This document shows, one piece after another, positions 25,215 to 60,806 of a stretch of DNA of 64,000 bases. Numbering within the stretch: the stretch's first letter is position 1; every line of letters starts with the position of its first letter. The position numbers were made by a program, and so were the translations under genes. The notes under the pieces were generated by a model. The model searched no databases. It worked only from the letters and a program-made list of their open reading frames with translations, and was not told the DNA's origin. Source of the stretch: Cheilinus undulatus (Eukaryota > Chordata > Actinopteri > Labriformes > Labridae); contig NC_054867.1 in NCBI RefSeq assembly GCF_018320785.1, forward strand, positions 33,359,855-33,423,854, read 5' to 3'.

Positions 25215-28200
25215 ATATGTATTGTAGACTGAAGCCACTGCTGCTTTAAAAGGCTTGATTTCAATTGTCCATATTAATATCAATTTTAATCATGCTCTGA
25301 GGTATGTATGTGTAACAGAGAATTTAAATATCACTGATGTTTGGCCAAAACCTTGTATCTCCACAATCACAAGGTTTCAGGGAATTAAAAAATGCTTTTT
25401 CAAATATTCAATACTAAACACACAAAAGCTTAAAAACTATATCCTTTTTATCAGACAGTTGTGAATAACAGGAATGAATCCATGAAAAATTGCAGGCAAA
25501 CTCTTGCACACTGACTCAAAAAAAGATGTTTTTCCCAAATCAATCTGCAGGAGTGTCTTCACAGTAATTTGCCTGCAATTTTGACCAATGAATACAAAAA
25601 TTTACCTAACATTGGGTGCCAAGGACTTCTGTTTTTGTTGCTATGGCACCACATATGCATCAATAATGTTTAATTTTTTACAGCATTGTTCTGCTGTTTT
25701 AAATGATGGTGAGCCCTGAAGAAGGATTTTATGCTATTTTAATCCTTAAACAGAGAAATCATCAGGCAAAGGACACTGACATATTTTTGGGCGCAGTAAC
25801 AGACTGGACATCCACTGGCAAAACTTTGCCTACAAACACTGGCAGATTATCAACTATTCAGAGTTGTTGGGTCCATATTAAGGATTTTTAGTTCTTTTGT
25901 AATCAAAATAAAAGGGATCCCTTCAGCCCACTGTGCTGCAAAGTAAAACAATGATTCAGGTGCTGGCATCGCTGGACATGAGCATGTGCTCCTCTGTCCC
26001 CAGCAGGCACGTGGCTGAGATGAGCTGGTGCTGCCAGGCGCCGTTGGCTGAACCTCACGCTTGTTCCTGAGGTGCCACCACATGGGCATCTCCTCATCTA
26101 CATGTGCTCGGCCACTGCTCCGCACTCATGTCACGACTGCCCTTCTGTCCAGCAGACACAAAGAGAGACAGGGATTGTGGACATTTAACTCTTTGGTTTG
26201 TTACCAGTGTAATATTTTTATAGAAGCCATTCTCCTGCATTGACAGTAAACAGGGAGAAGCTAATCATTATTCACCCTCCCACCTGTTCAAACATTTCAA
26301 ATGTCACCTAAGTGCAGTGACTCAGAATGGGACGTTTCCCTCTTGTGCCCCCTTATGGGCCCTCTTGTTACGTAACAGAACTCACTTTGGGCGGCGCAGC
26401 AGTTTGGGTGGTAAAGGTGACCCTCCTGGTGCTCCATATACGATCACATTTCCTTGTCTCAGACTGACAGAAATGAGTATCAAGTATTCTTACAAACAAT
26501 AAGGATACCAAAAAGGCTGATGTAGATGTTACTTAACAGAACACAGGCTTTTTCATCTATTCGCACCTTTTACCTTGAGTATCCAACAACTTTTGTTACT
26601 CTCTCCATTCTCAAAAACACTGAATATATTTAAAGGATCTCATTTTGTATGAATCTTAATGATTATCTTTGTTTCAAATGTGCAGAAAGTCACATATAGA
26701 TATGAATGCAAACTCTATGTAGGGTTTTAACTGACTTTTAATCACTGATAAATACTTCAGTGATAAAAAATAGGATATTGTCAATATTAGCCAAACAGAA
26801 AGATCTGCAAACACTACTCCTTAGAGGAAAAATCCCAGTCCCTTCATATAAGGGATTGTTTACTAGCAGCCTAAAGCACATCTGTGGAGTCGCTAACAAG
26901 CTGTCATCTTTCTCCTCTTTAGGAAGGTACAGTACGTGTTTAAAGTGTCACATACAGCTAATCTCTCCAGCCTGCTATTTTCCCATCACCAGATAAAATT
27001 ACACAGCAGAAATAGGACCGGCAATGTGTCTGTTTAAAGACTCACGTGGTGCCTGGCCTGAATTTACTAATGGTTTTTACACCATGATAGTCTCAGAGGT
27101 CATAATGACTCTATCAACAGTGCAGAAAACACCAAATGATGCTTTTTAATGCCTCTAATTAGCCTTAGATAGTTATGGCTTCAATAAAAGTTACCTGGGA
27201 AGAAATAGGATTTGTTGCGAGGTTGTCAAAAAAAGATACCCCCCAAAGTAGCTCTGAAAATTACTCACTTAAAGAGCAGCAAAACCCTTATACCACTTAT
27301 TTCTTTAGATGAAGACGAGATGATGAAGTACTCTTTATTAGTCAAATTGTCACGTTTTAGCACAGAGTATTTAAATTCTACATTTTGATTTACAAATGTG
27401 CATGGCAGCTGCCCTCTGTGTGTTGAAATCAACTGCTGCAACTTAATACCTGAAAAATGTCTGCTGCCTGATTGTGTACTAAGTGATGTACTGAGCTCAA
27501 GAGTTACGTCCCACTTTTGTCCACGACCATTAACTTCACTAATAGCAGCTGACAGAAACTTGCCGCTTCACCAATCAGAGAATCTGCTTTCAGATTAACA
27601 ATAGAAGATGAAGAAGAAACTTCTCAGTAGAAACAATGGGGTCTTCTTCTTCTTCTGGTGGAAGAAAACAATGCTTTCTGAAGTGCAGCTATTCAATGAC
27701 ATCAACTCAAAATGCCCCTTAATCAGCTCTAGAAGCGCCCTCAAACGGGTAGCTAGGTTGTAATGGAAAAGCAAATCCCCTGCCACTCTTGGCTGCCATG
27801 CTGAGTCAAACCAAGTAAATTCAAGCCTAATGGAAAAGCCCCAGTAGTGCTGTTGCCCAAGACTGAATAAACCGTGTCTTTCTTTAATCTTGTTTGTGTC
27901 TTCAACATGATCATAGATCTTATAAGTTTGTTGTAAAACAACCATTAAAGCTACTAGCCGTGGCAGATTTGAGCAGAACAAGGACGTGCAAAGTTTGGAT
28001 TGATCAATCAATAAGACACAATGATGTGACGGTCACGGATTGTGGGTTGTGGTAGATTGCAACGATAGATTTCTGTTTCCTTTTGAATATGTTTTAAGTA
28101 ACCAAAGCTTGTTTCAGGAAATGTCCGCATAAGCACGGAACCCTTAAAAAAAAGCTGTAGTATATATGCCAAGCCTGTAAGCGGTGCTGTAATGCTGCCA

Positions 28201-28316
28201 CTGAAATGCACCAAAAAGAGAGAAGAAGATTACGGAGCATGTTTATAAAGCACAAACACAACCCTGTAATCCGCCATTGTTGTCTTGGCTTGGCCCGCGT
28301 ATGGAGAAGGGTCTAG
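25215..28316. other. Intergenic stretch without recognised genes
   Basis: Nothing with recognisable coding similarity was seen on either strand. The open frames present, such as 27595-28011 on the minus strand, have no known domain. Confidence 0.45.
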
Positions 28317-28627
28317 CTGCAGCCGCAGCCATTGCAAACCACGCTCCATACAAAACACGCCCCATCGGTCCATACAATAAATTAATTCTAACCCTAACCA
28401 GTGGAATTTAAATGCTAAACCTAACCCCAGGAAGCTAATTAATTAAGATATATACCTACCCCAATGAGTTACCCCTAAATCTAACCAGTGGAAATTAAAA
28501 TACTAAACCTAACCTAAAGCTAATTAATGCCTATCTAAACTAATCTAAGTTAACCTTCAACTAAGCAAATAGCACAAGTGAGCATGTTTTGTAGGGGGCG
28601 TGGTTTGTACGGTACCTGCGGCTGCAG
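28317..28627. mobile_element. 311-bp MITE with about 46-bp terminal inverted repeats
   Basis: The left end CTGCAGCCGCAG.. and the inverted right end are identical for 12 bases. They stay similar through CAAACCACGC.CC.TACAAAA for about 46 bases. The interior is rich in CTAACC/CTAAACC. There is no coding capacity and no convincing target duplication. Superfamily not determined. Confidence 0.8.
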
Positions 28628-31600
28628 TTGAGTATTATTGCGCGTATGCTGCGTAAGTGGGCTATGCTACGTACAGCGTAATCGTTTCAAGAGAGATGCT
28701 GTTGGCTGTCCACACAGAGACGAAATGGAAGGCGTATACAGATTTGTTCACTCTGGGACCCAGTTTCAGCCCTGTCCACAATTTTCTGAAGGTATTGTTT
28801 GATATTCCAGGGTAGAAGGCTGTTACTATTTAAACACCTCAGTTGGCGCTGCAACAAAAACATGCAAATACACTTAATTTAGGAGAGACTCAATACGAGT
28901 TCAAAAATGATTTATTTTAAAAGTTTGTAATTGTTTGAAATTGTGAAACATCTTTCACGACTAGACTCTATGATGTCTTTATGAACAGATTAAATGGGTA
29001 GTAAGTAGAATATCCCCTATGGAGACTAGACACAGGTGGTTGTGGTGGAAGGAGTAGAATAAGATGAGGAATGGACTCCTAAGGAGCAGACCTCTTAAAA
29101 TTTGACCCAGACACAGATGAGATGATGAGAAGAGATGCAGAATTGCAGAAAGAATCTAGACCTGAACACTAATGAAATGTAATGAAGGTAGCTGGGGTGG
29201 AGGAGGGTTGCAGCAGTTGCATTGAAACAACTGACTGCAGAAAAGAGGAGAACATATTTTAAATATGACAGCATCGAATAGATTGAGAGAGGCTGTGGAG
29301 GAAAGGGTTTGGCTCAGAATTTAAGGGAGCAGACGCCCATTTCAGCTGATTACCAGAGCAGGAAAACAGAGCAAGTGATTATAAATGCATGAAAGGATGA
29401 ATGGAAATGAAACAGTCTTCATGATTTAACAAATGTGAAGTCAAAAATATCTCATTAAACTTTTAGTTTTAATTCCAGATAAAGATAATTTCAAGATAGG
29501 AAAAGCAAAGGCTAATCTAAGTTTGAGTGAGTTTGCATTTAAAACTCTCAGTGGAAGTTCTTTTGTTGGTTCTGAGGCTCATGGTTACATATTTGCTTTC
29601 CTTTATTTCTTTTAGTCACAATTCAGTTTCTATAACCTTCACCATGCATTTGATTTAAATTCAATAACAGCATTCAGTAAAAGACTGCCAAGAACAGCAA
29701 ACCACCATGAATGCTCAATGGAAATGCAGTAATAGTCTCCACTCTGCACATATGCATTACATATCTCAAGGTTATATATGTTCAGCACTTTGTCATGGGG
29801 TGGAGATGTGTAAACATCATGAAACTGAATATCGAGCACCCACAGGATCTATTTACTGTAAATGGAGAGGTTAAAGCAGTCATCTGCTGTTTGCTTCTAA
29901 TTCCAGAACAACTTCCTGTGCCATAGGGGAAATGCAAATGTAGTATTTCTTTGAGATTTGAATCGCGTCTTATGTGAAACTACAGCTTCGACTCAACTGT
30001 GAGATAAACTTCTCACATTTTTCCTCCCTGGAAATGATCCTTATCAAGCCCAGTGTTTAGACAGACATTATTGACATTAGGGGCTTTTACGTTTGTGGTT
30101 ACGTTGAGGGCAGTGTTAACTTTGTGCAAATAAAGTGACTCATGAGATTATGCGATATAGGTCTTACGAAAGTTCACAACTTTATTTCAACTATAAATGA
30201 GACCGGCTCCAGATGTTGATCTGGCACAAAATTTTATGAGGGTGACAAAGTCGATCATTTATTGACCACATTTCCTGGAGACTGTGTTTAGTTTGGAGAG
30301 TGTGTTGTTTTATGCCCCTCAGGTTTCTTTTTTCTATCTGAAGTGTGTGGTATCAATGGCCCTCTTTAACTGTACTGTGTGAATAGCACTAACTGTGATC
30401 CTCTGGCTGAGGCGACGCTGTGGAAACAATTGAGCTGCTGTACATTTGTTCAGCGGAAGCAGCTATCAACACACAATCAGCTCTCTGAGTTCACACTGTG
30501 AAACTGAGAGGAGGATTCACTTGTGTCACCGGGGTCATCAGAGGCAATGGTGGTTATTTTAGTTCCTAATTAATTAGGATGTTAATACAGGAGCCCTATG
30601 AGGACATCCATCTACAGCACTGTGCAGAACATTTAGGGATGTTTGGTCTAAAAACTGAGGCTGAAGTAAGGTGTAGATGGCGAGCAGTATGAGGATCCCA
30701 TCAGACAGGAAGGAGGCTCGACACAACCCTGGTAGTGCTTTGGATGTTCTTGCATGCTACTAGGGGCATGGGGAAATAACTGAGCGTAGTAATACTGCTG
30801 AAAGGGTGGGTTGTAGCTGAGCTTGACCTTGGCTGACGAGAGACACTTGTGTTTATTGACATGTGTTGAGCTTGACTCAGGCCCTCTATGCCTAAAACGT
30901 ATGCCGATGACTGTATATATTTGATATGAATCTATTTTCCTGTCATAACCATCAAGTCATTAGAAAGTATTCATTCAGTATCATTGGACAAAGTCTGAGT
31001 GACATCAACCATTTGGTTACTGACGGGGTCTTCTAAAGCTAATCTGCAGTGACTACCAAATTGAAAACGCTGTCTCAGAATATTTTTCAGTCAACCTAGT
31101 AACAGACAAAAGGGTGGCATTGAAGTTGGCCACAAAGCCTCCTGACAAATAGCTATAACACGTTGGCTAGCTGTCATATAAGTCATGGCCCTAATTCTGC
31201 ATAATTCACATCCTTTCTAAAACCAAAATAGCATAGTTATAAAAAAAACACTTTACAGTGTGTGCCAATAAAGACAAGAACTATTCCAACCAATGTTGTT
31301 TTTTAAACAGGATTTAAACATGTTTATTTCTGCATAATATGAACTCTACTCCTTCTGCACCAGCTTCAAGTGGACACTGGAGGAATTGCAGTTTTTTTCA
31401 CTTTAGCATTGGTTTTATTTTTGCAACCATGGAGGTAGCTACTTGGTCATAACACTATTTTTCCTGTGTTAATGAGCAGTCATTTCTTTCAAAAGCTCAA
31501 GAAATAGACTCATTATCACAGGAAATCCAGTAACTTCATGAGATAACTTATAAAAAGTGAAAATCTCAGGACAGCAAGCAGAAACTACTCAATATCATGG

Positions 31601-32234
31601 GAAAATGATGTAAAATGAATTGTATGTGTGCTGGGCTTCCATATGATAATGAGTTTTTTTCCAAGGAACATTACTCTTTATTGTTTGACAGTGAAATAAA
31701 GTTGCTTCCACCTCATGTAGATACCAAATCCCCACACTCAACCAGGAAGCTTTGAGCTGAAATGTATCATTATAGTACTATGGTAATAACTGTTTTGCAA
31801 AGTGGTTTCTCTGTAATTTCAGTCCTGCTGTTGTGAGTGACTTAGACTCTTGTGTTTATTTTTGTCCATAAGAATACTGTGAGAATCAGCAGGGTTGTAA
31901 CATTTACCAAAACAAGAGTCAAATCAAGAGCAAACTAAAGTGGAAAAAACTCAAATAGACCTTGACCTTTGATCTGGTTTGCTTTTGTTGGTATTAAAAG
32001 TCTGGACACCAGAAATATTTACCGTAATGTTTTCCAGGATTTGACTTCATGCTGTGATTATTTGTGGCTGCATACAGTTCATGTTAGTGCATGTATGGCT
32101 GGAGTGCAAGTGAATGGAATAAATAAGTGAAATAGTTAAGGTTTAGAATATTGAAAGTCACCATATCAACCATAGAAAATATTTTTTCGAAAGACATAAA
32201 TGAGGTGCAGACTATAATTAATTATTGAATTCAA
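28628..32234. other. Intergenic stretch upstream of slc38a3
   Basis: No coding similarity was recognised. Because the first coding exon of slc38a3 starts with an acceptor at 32855, one or more untranslated exons and the promoter must lie upstream, here or further left. I could not place them. Confidence 0.45.
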
Positions 32235-32635
32235 GACATTTTGGACAATGCTATGCTTCCAACTTTGTGGCAACTGTTTGGAGAAGGCCCTTCTCTATTC
32301 CAACATGACTGTGCCCCAGTGCACAAAGCAAGGACTATAAAGGCATGGTTTGACTAGATCGTTGTGGAAGAACTGGAACAGAGATTGCATGCCAGGCCCT
32401 CTCCAGCAACATCAGTGACTGACCTCATAGTTTCTCTGCAGAATGAATGGGCACAAAATGCCACAGAAACACTCCAAAATCTTGTGGAAAGCCTTACAAG
32501 AAGAGTGGAGGCTGTTATGGCTGCAAAAGAGGGGCCAACTCCATAAACATGTATTTGAATACAAGTCTTTACAGTCCCTGCTGGTGTAATGGTCAGGCAG
32601 CCAAATACTATTGTCTATATAATGTATGTGCCTTT
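32235..32635 (+). mobile_element. Tc1/mariner-type transposon, 3' half
   Basis: Begins with ATTTTGGACAATGCTATGCT and decodes in broken frames to the C-terminal part of a Tc1 transposase (FQHDCAPVHKART-like, then SLTRRVEAVMAAKEG near the end). It runs to near TATATAATG at 32620. The 5' part is missing. From the order of motifs it looks like the same family as the minus-strand 5' half at 24708-25214. Confidence 0.75.
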
Positions 32636-32855
32636 CAAAGTAGTGCCCAGTCAATGTCAAATTTTTCCATTTATAGAAGTATCTCCATCCAGATTTGTAG
32701 TCCAAAGTTGTTTCAGTTTCCACAGTGCACACTCACACTCAGCAAACCATTCTATACCAAATGACATTTGACCCCCAAAGTCTAGCCCTTTTGACTAGCA
32801 ACATGTTCATTTTCCTTCATGTTTCTCATGAATGTTCTTTCTCTCTCTGCCTTAG

Positions 32856-32937
32856 ATATCCAACTCTCTGAGTGACAATAAACGAACATCCTCATCAAAC
32901 AGTCACAAGGAAAAGAGAGACTTTTACGTCTTGAAAA
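32856..32937 (+). other. slc38a3: 5' UTR part of the first coding exon of slc38a3
   Basis: A polypyrimidine tract and AG (CTCTCTCTGCCTTAG, ending 32855) precede about 82 bases of leader and then the ATG in a good context (GAAAAATGGAG). The leader is therefore spliced to an upstream exon that I could not locate. Confidence 0.6.
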
Positions 32938-56145
<23,208 letters not shown>

Positions 56146-57366
56146 ATGCTGCTACAGTGTGTGTGTATGTGTGTACGCTTTGGAAAGGGAGGGGGAAGAA
56201 GTGCTCAATGTAAAGGGAGCATTATCACCTGAGTGGAAACACACTACAGAGCTGCTCGACACAGAGCCTGGGCTTTTTATAGAACAAAATAGACAGAATA
56301 GTATGATGGCATTGTATTTATACTGACATTCTGACTGGAATGTAACACATATCTGAACAAAATGTTATAATATCAGCGTTCTATAACTGAATTAATGTAG
56401 TGCAATGCAAATTTTATGAATAATCAGGACTGAACAGGGTTTTTAAAATTCCCTTCTGTTGGAGCGACTATGTCCATCCACAATGGTGAAAACGGTCCTT
56501 CCCTGTAACTTCCTCTTTATTTACACACAAACAGCTGCAGCTGGTTCTGTACAGGAGAAAAAGGCACTGATGTCTTTAAGGTGAAGACAGGAAGAAATCA
56601 ATATATACTATAGACAAGACAGAGAAATAATCCCTAACTTATTTTTACACAAATACTAATTATTTTTCATAAGGCACACAAGAAGACAGTTGATCTCTTA
56701 TTTTAACCAGCAGCTTATGAATTGGTGTCATAGAAGACGCACAAAAGTGCTTAAAGGCCTTAATGTGACAGACGACATCTGTCAGAGTCCTCACTCAGTG
56801 TTAGAGTCGAAGCGTTTCTGTTCCAGATCTTCTAACTTTCTTTAGAAACCCTGGTGCCTTTTACATTTGGAACAGCACACAAACATACACTCAAACAAAT
56901 CAAAAAACAAGAACCAAACAGGAGTGTATATTTATTTAGCTACTGTATCTGTGCTTTTAATTCAAATTAGCTCTATTTAACTACTGTACATGATGGAATT
57001 ACTGATGTTAGTCTACCATGTTTGATATCAGTTTTTATTTAGCACACAAGAAGGAAAGTTTAATGACTGATCACATTTTAAATGCTTTATGAATAACAAA
57101 GAGCTTGATTTTTAGCACACCAAACAATGAAAATTAATAAATTACAGTTTAAAATTAGCCTGAAAGCTAAATATTTCTCTCTCACATACTTGATCTCACC
57201 CTTTTAGGTATCACAGTGTGAGGTTTAACAAATTCAGAAATATATATTTTTAACTGCACTCAAGAGTAAAATAAAATTATCTATATCTTTATATGTAAAC
57301 TACATTTTGTCAAGTCTGTTCTTTAAACTTGAATTAAATTAAGTAGGCTGATACGGTGCTCATATA

Positions 57367-57510
57367 CAGTGCAGTCAGAAAGTATTCAGACCTCCTTCAC
57401 TTTTTCCAACCTTGTTTTATGTTACAGCCTGATGCTTGTTCATTTTTTCTTTAATCAATCAAATCAGTACCCAGTAATAACAAAGTGAAAACAGAATTTT
57501 AGAAATGTAT

Positions 57511-57545
<35 letters not shown>

Positions 57546-58274
57546 AGATCACACTGACAAGTCTAAATGCTTTGTCTAGAGGAAACCAGGCTCCCATCAT
57601 CTGCCCAGTATCATCCCAACAGTGAAGCATAGTGGCAGCATCATGCTGTGGGGGTATTTTTCAGCAGCAGGGACTGAGAGACTGGTCAGGGTTGTGGGAA
57701 AGAAGAAAAGAGCAGAGTACAGAGATATCCTCAGTGAAAACCTGTTCCACACCACTCAGGACCTCAGACTGAGCTAAAGGTTCACCTTGCAACATGACAA
57801 TGACCCTAAGCACCCAGCCAAGACAACACGGGACAACTCTGAATGTCCTAGAGCAGTCCAGCCAGAGCCCTGGCTTGAACCCCATCAAACATCTCTGGAG
57901 AGATGTGAAAATAGCTGTCCATCGACAATCCCCATCCAACCTGACTGAGTTTGAGAGGATTTGCAAAGAAGAATGGCAGAAAATCCCTCAATCCAGGTGT
58001 GCAAAGCTTGTTGCATCATATTCAATAAGACTTTAGGCTGTAACTGCTGCCAAAGGTGCTTCAACTAAGTACTGATTAAAGGGTCTGAATACTTATGTCA
58101 ACAGCGTATATATGTTTTTTTATTCTTAATGAATTTGCAAAATTTTCTAAAATTCCTTTTTCACTTTGTCATAACAGGGTACTGAATAAAATGAAAATCT
58201 TTTGACTGGAGCATCAGGCTGCAACATAACAAAACTGAAAGTGAGAGGGGTCTGATTACTTCCCTAATACACTG
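57367..58274 (+). mobile_element. Internally deleted Tc1 element with poly(A) run
   Basis: The ends CAGTGCAGTCAGAAAGTATT and the inverted CAGTGTATTAGGGAAGTAAT mark the element, with TA on the left. An uninterrupted A run of about 36 bases at 57511-57541 replaces the 5' coding half. The remaining transposase part runs from about 57580 to 58036 and includes MTLS-TQPRQHG and NPIKHLWRDVK. In that motif the third catalytic position reads Lys (AAA at 57887-57889) instead of Glu. Confidence 0.85.
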
Positions 58275-58514
58275 TCTGTGATATAGAAATAGGGCCAAGA
58301 GGAGTCAGTTAGCGTAGTTTAGCATAAAGGAGGAAACTTCTAGCTATGCTCTGTCCAGTTAAAAATAATAACATGTAATACAGTCTCCTTTGTTGAAGAT
58401 TCCCAAAAGATGAAATCAAATGGAAACCTAAATTAGTTGCTAATATCTCAAAAAAGAAATAAAAAACACTTTCATGGGTAGACACCCCTTAGGGCGCGTT
58501 CAATATATATATTA

Positions 58515-59054
58515 CAGTGCTTAACAAATTTATTTGACCATCTGTCATATTTGTCCCAGAGACCATCCAGCATCATGAAGTGCTTTTATGCGGACTCTTT
58601 CATTTTCAGTGAGCTCTCCATGTTTTATCATTTTGAACAGGAATGAGGAATTTCAAACTGAATTCACCTTTTTATACCCAAATTTGAGCCGGCTCACTGC
58701 GTTTCTCTGAGAAGTCAGAAATTAATCAAGCATCAAACACTAAAACTATTTTCTTCTGTTCAGGAATGCAAGTAAATAACTATAATTTGACATATTAATC
58801 AAGAAATAATAATGCTCTTTACTATTTTTTCAGTTTTTTTTGTAAATCAGTAAATTTCAAAATTCATGGATAACAATAATAATTATATTTTAGCATTAAA
58901 ATATCATTTGGGTTAAAGAGCTTCTACATATTGGTGTATTAACCATTTCAGAAACATAAAAAACGATTTTGGTAATTACCAATGCTGTTAATTCAGGGCG
59001 GCTGTGGCATAAACCTTACTTTGGGTGGTGGTCTAATAAATTTGTTAAGCACTG
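58515..59054. mobile_element. 540-bp Tc1/mariner-type MITE
   Basis: The left CAGTGCTTAACAAATTTATT is repeated exactly in inverse at the right end (ending 59054). Similarity extends through GACCA.C. TA flanks both sides (58513-58514, 59055-59056). No transposase. It lies in the presumed slc38a3 3' UTR. Confidence 0.9.
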
Positions 59055-60494
59055 TATATATATATAAACTATACATAGAAAATGAACAGTCCTACCCTCA
59101 AATAACAAAGGAAACAAAAAACTCAATAGATGGTTGGAAAAAAATAAATATGATAACTCACTATCAGAGCGGAATTAAACTTTTCACCTGTATTTCAACT
59201 CTTTAGTTAGCCACCTGTCCCATCTGTTAACATGGATAAGGCTTAAACTGCAGCAGGTCAGAAGGGAGAGCTCTAAATCTTTTAGCTTCACTCCCAAGAG
59301 GCTGTTGCTCTGTCTATTTTAATATACATTGCATGGTCAGGCTACAAAAGTGTGTAAACATTCTTACCCCACTGGTGGGTGTGGCAGAGTTAACCAAGTG
59401 AATTTGATGAATTTAAGATGTATGATGCCTTTTAAATTGTGCTGTAACATCTCTACTGTACTGGCTTGTAGTTTTTGACCTGCTTTCACCCTTTTTAGCT
59501 AATTATACTTGATGTTTCTGTGTCTGCATGCTGTAATGTCTCTGTGTGTAGTTTGTATCGTGGCCTGCACAACAACAGAGACTCTGTCATTGACGTTATT
59601 GTTGTACTGTGCATTTGGCATCTTACAGTGAAGCGTACCGAGGTTCAAGTCTGTGCTATTATTAGTATATATGTATTATGAAGCCCCTCTTAAAAGATGC
59701 CATGTTGAATAATGTTACAAACATGACTGTTTTGATGTATTGTCAGTGAAGAGCTTTATGTAAAGACATGGTCTAATACTGTCAGTAATACTTCAGGTTG
59801 TATCATGAAGCAGCATTTCAGATCATGAGACTATTTGTTAAATAGTTTGATCTGTATAAGAACAAAAAAAACTGCACATTTTCAACCAGGAGAAATAAAC
59901 TCACATAACATATGTATGCTGCTCCTATCCAAAGATGGTTTTATTTTGTGCTGCAACTTTCAGGCTTCAGCAAAGTCCTACAAGAGTTATTATTACTTTA
60001 TTTATATATCTATATAAAACTCTTTTTTTTTTTTGGGTAGTTTTAATTCCTGATTTTTGTGGATAATTTATGAACAGCAGCTGAGGAAATGTGTATTTAC
60101 TTCTGTCCCTTGCTTTCCCACGCTATTTGCAGTGGTTGTTGTGGTTTAAAGTTTTGTGAACAGATTTTCTCTTTGCTTTAAGGGATCATGCCAAAATAAC
60201 AACTGACTACCTACTGCTTTGAATGCCTTTAGCACAGTTTAAAAACAAAATATATTTAAAATGCAATTTCATTTACCGAAACAGATAAACATGATATTTT
60301 GTTATAACTGGTGTTCAAGACGTGATTCTATGAACATGACCTGACTATAGAAGAATAATGGACTTTATGAGTTTTGGTGATTAAGATGTGGCTTTATATA
60401 AATAATGTATATATAAATGTAAACCTTTTATATTTGTGATGCATATTTACAGTAGCTTGTAAAGTGTAAATAGCAGGGACAGTTTTAGTTTGGC

Positions 60495-60500
60495 AATAAA
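60495..60500 (+). promoter_or_regulatory. slc38a3: Candidate distal poly(A) signal of slc38a3
   Basis: AATAAA in GGCAATAAAATAATTG, followed after about 25-40 bases by GTCTCTGTTGTCGTT. Assignment to slc38a3 is by position. Confidence 0.5.
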
Positions 60501-60699
60501 ATAATTGTAGATGTTTTTACATCGTCTCTGTTGTCGTTATTTATTGTTGACTGAAAATAACACTCCTTTTAGTGGAGTCTAGACTTTAGTAGAAAAGATC
60601 AAAGAAACCAGTATCTTTTTCATAGAGCAAGATTGTTTAATTAAAGGACCCATATTTTAGAATTTTTTTCAATCACTAAAATTGAAATTCATATTTCCA

Positions 60700-60703
<4 letters not shown>

Positions 60704-60762
<59 letters not shown>
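60704..60762. repeat. (AT)n microsatellite, about 29 units
   Basis: Uninterrupted AT dinucleotides between TTTT and GTATATTTTAAATCC. Confidence 0.97.
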
Positions 60763-60768
<6 letters not shown>

Positions 60769-60806
60769 TTTAAATCCAGCTTTATATATAAACAAAGAAG
60801 CAGTTA

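Larger units (their letters stand above)
56146..60515 (+). other. slc38a3: Probable slc38a3 3' UTR
   Basis: No other gene signal lies between the stop codon and the first well-placed AATAAA with a GT-rich downstream element (60495). The proximal part starts with a GTGTGTGTATGTGTGTACG run. A Tc1 copy (57365-58276) and a 540-bp MITE (58515-59054) are inserted. Earlier AATAAA-like sites, such as 57136 (ATTAATAAATTAC), may be used instead, so a shorter UTR is possible. Confidence 0.5.

Noticed and set aside
27595..28011. 138-codon minus-strand open frame
   Set aside because: No recognisable domain, no splice context and ordinary intergenic composition.
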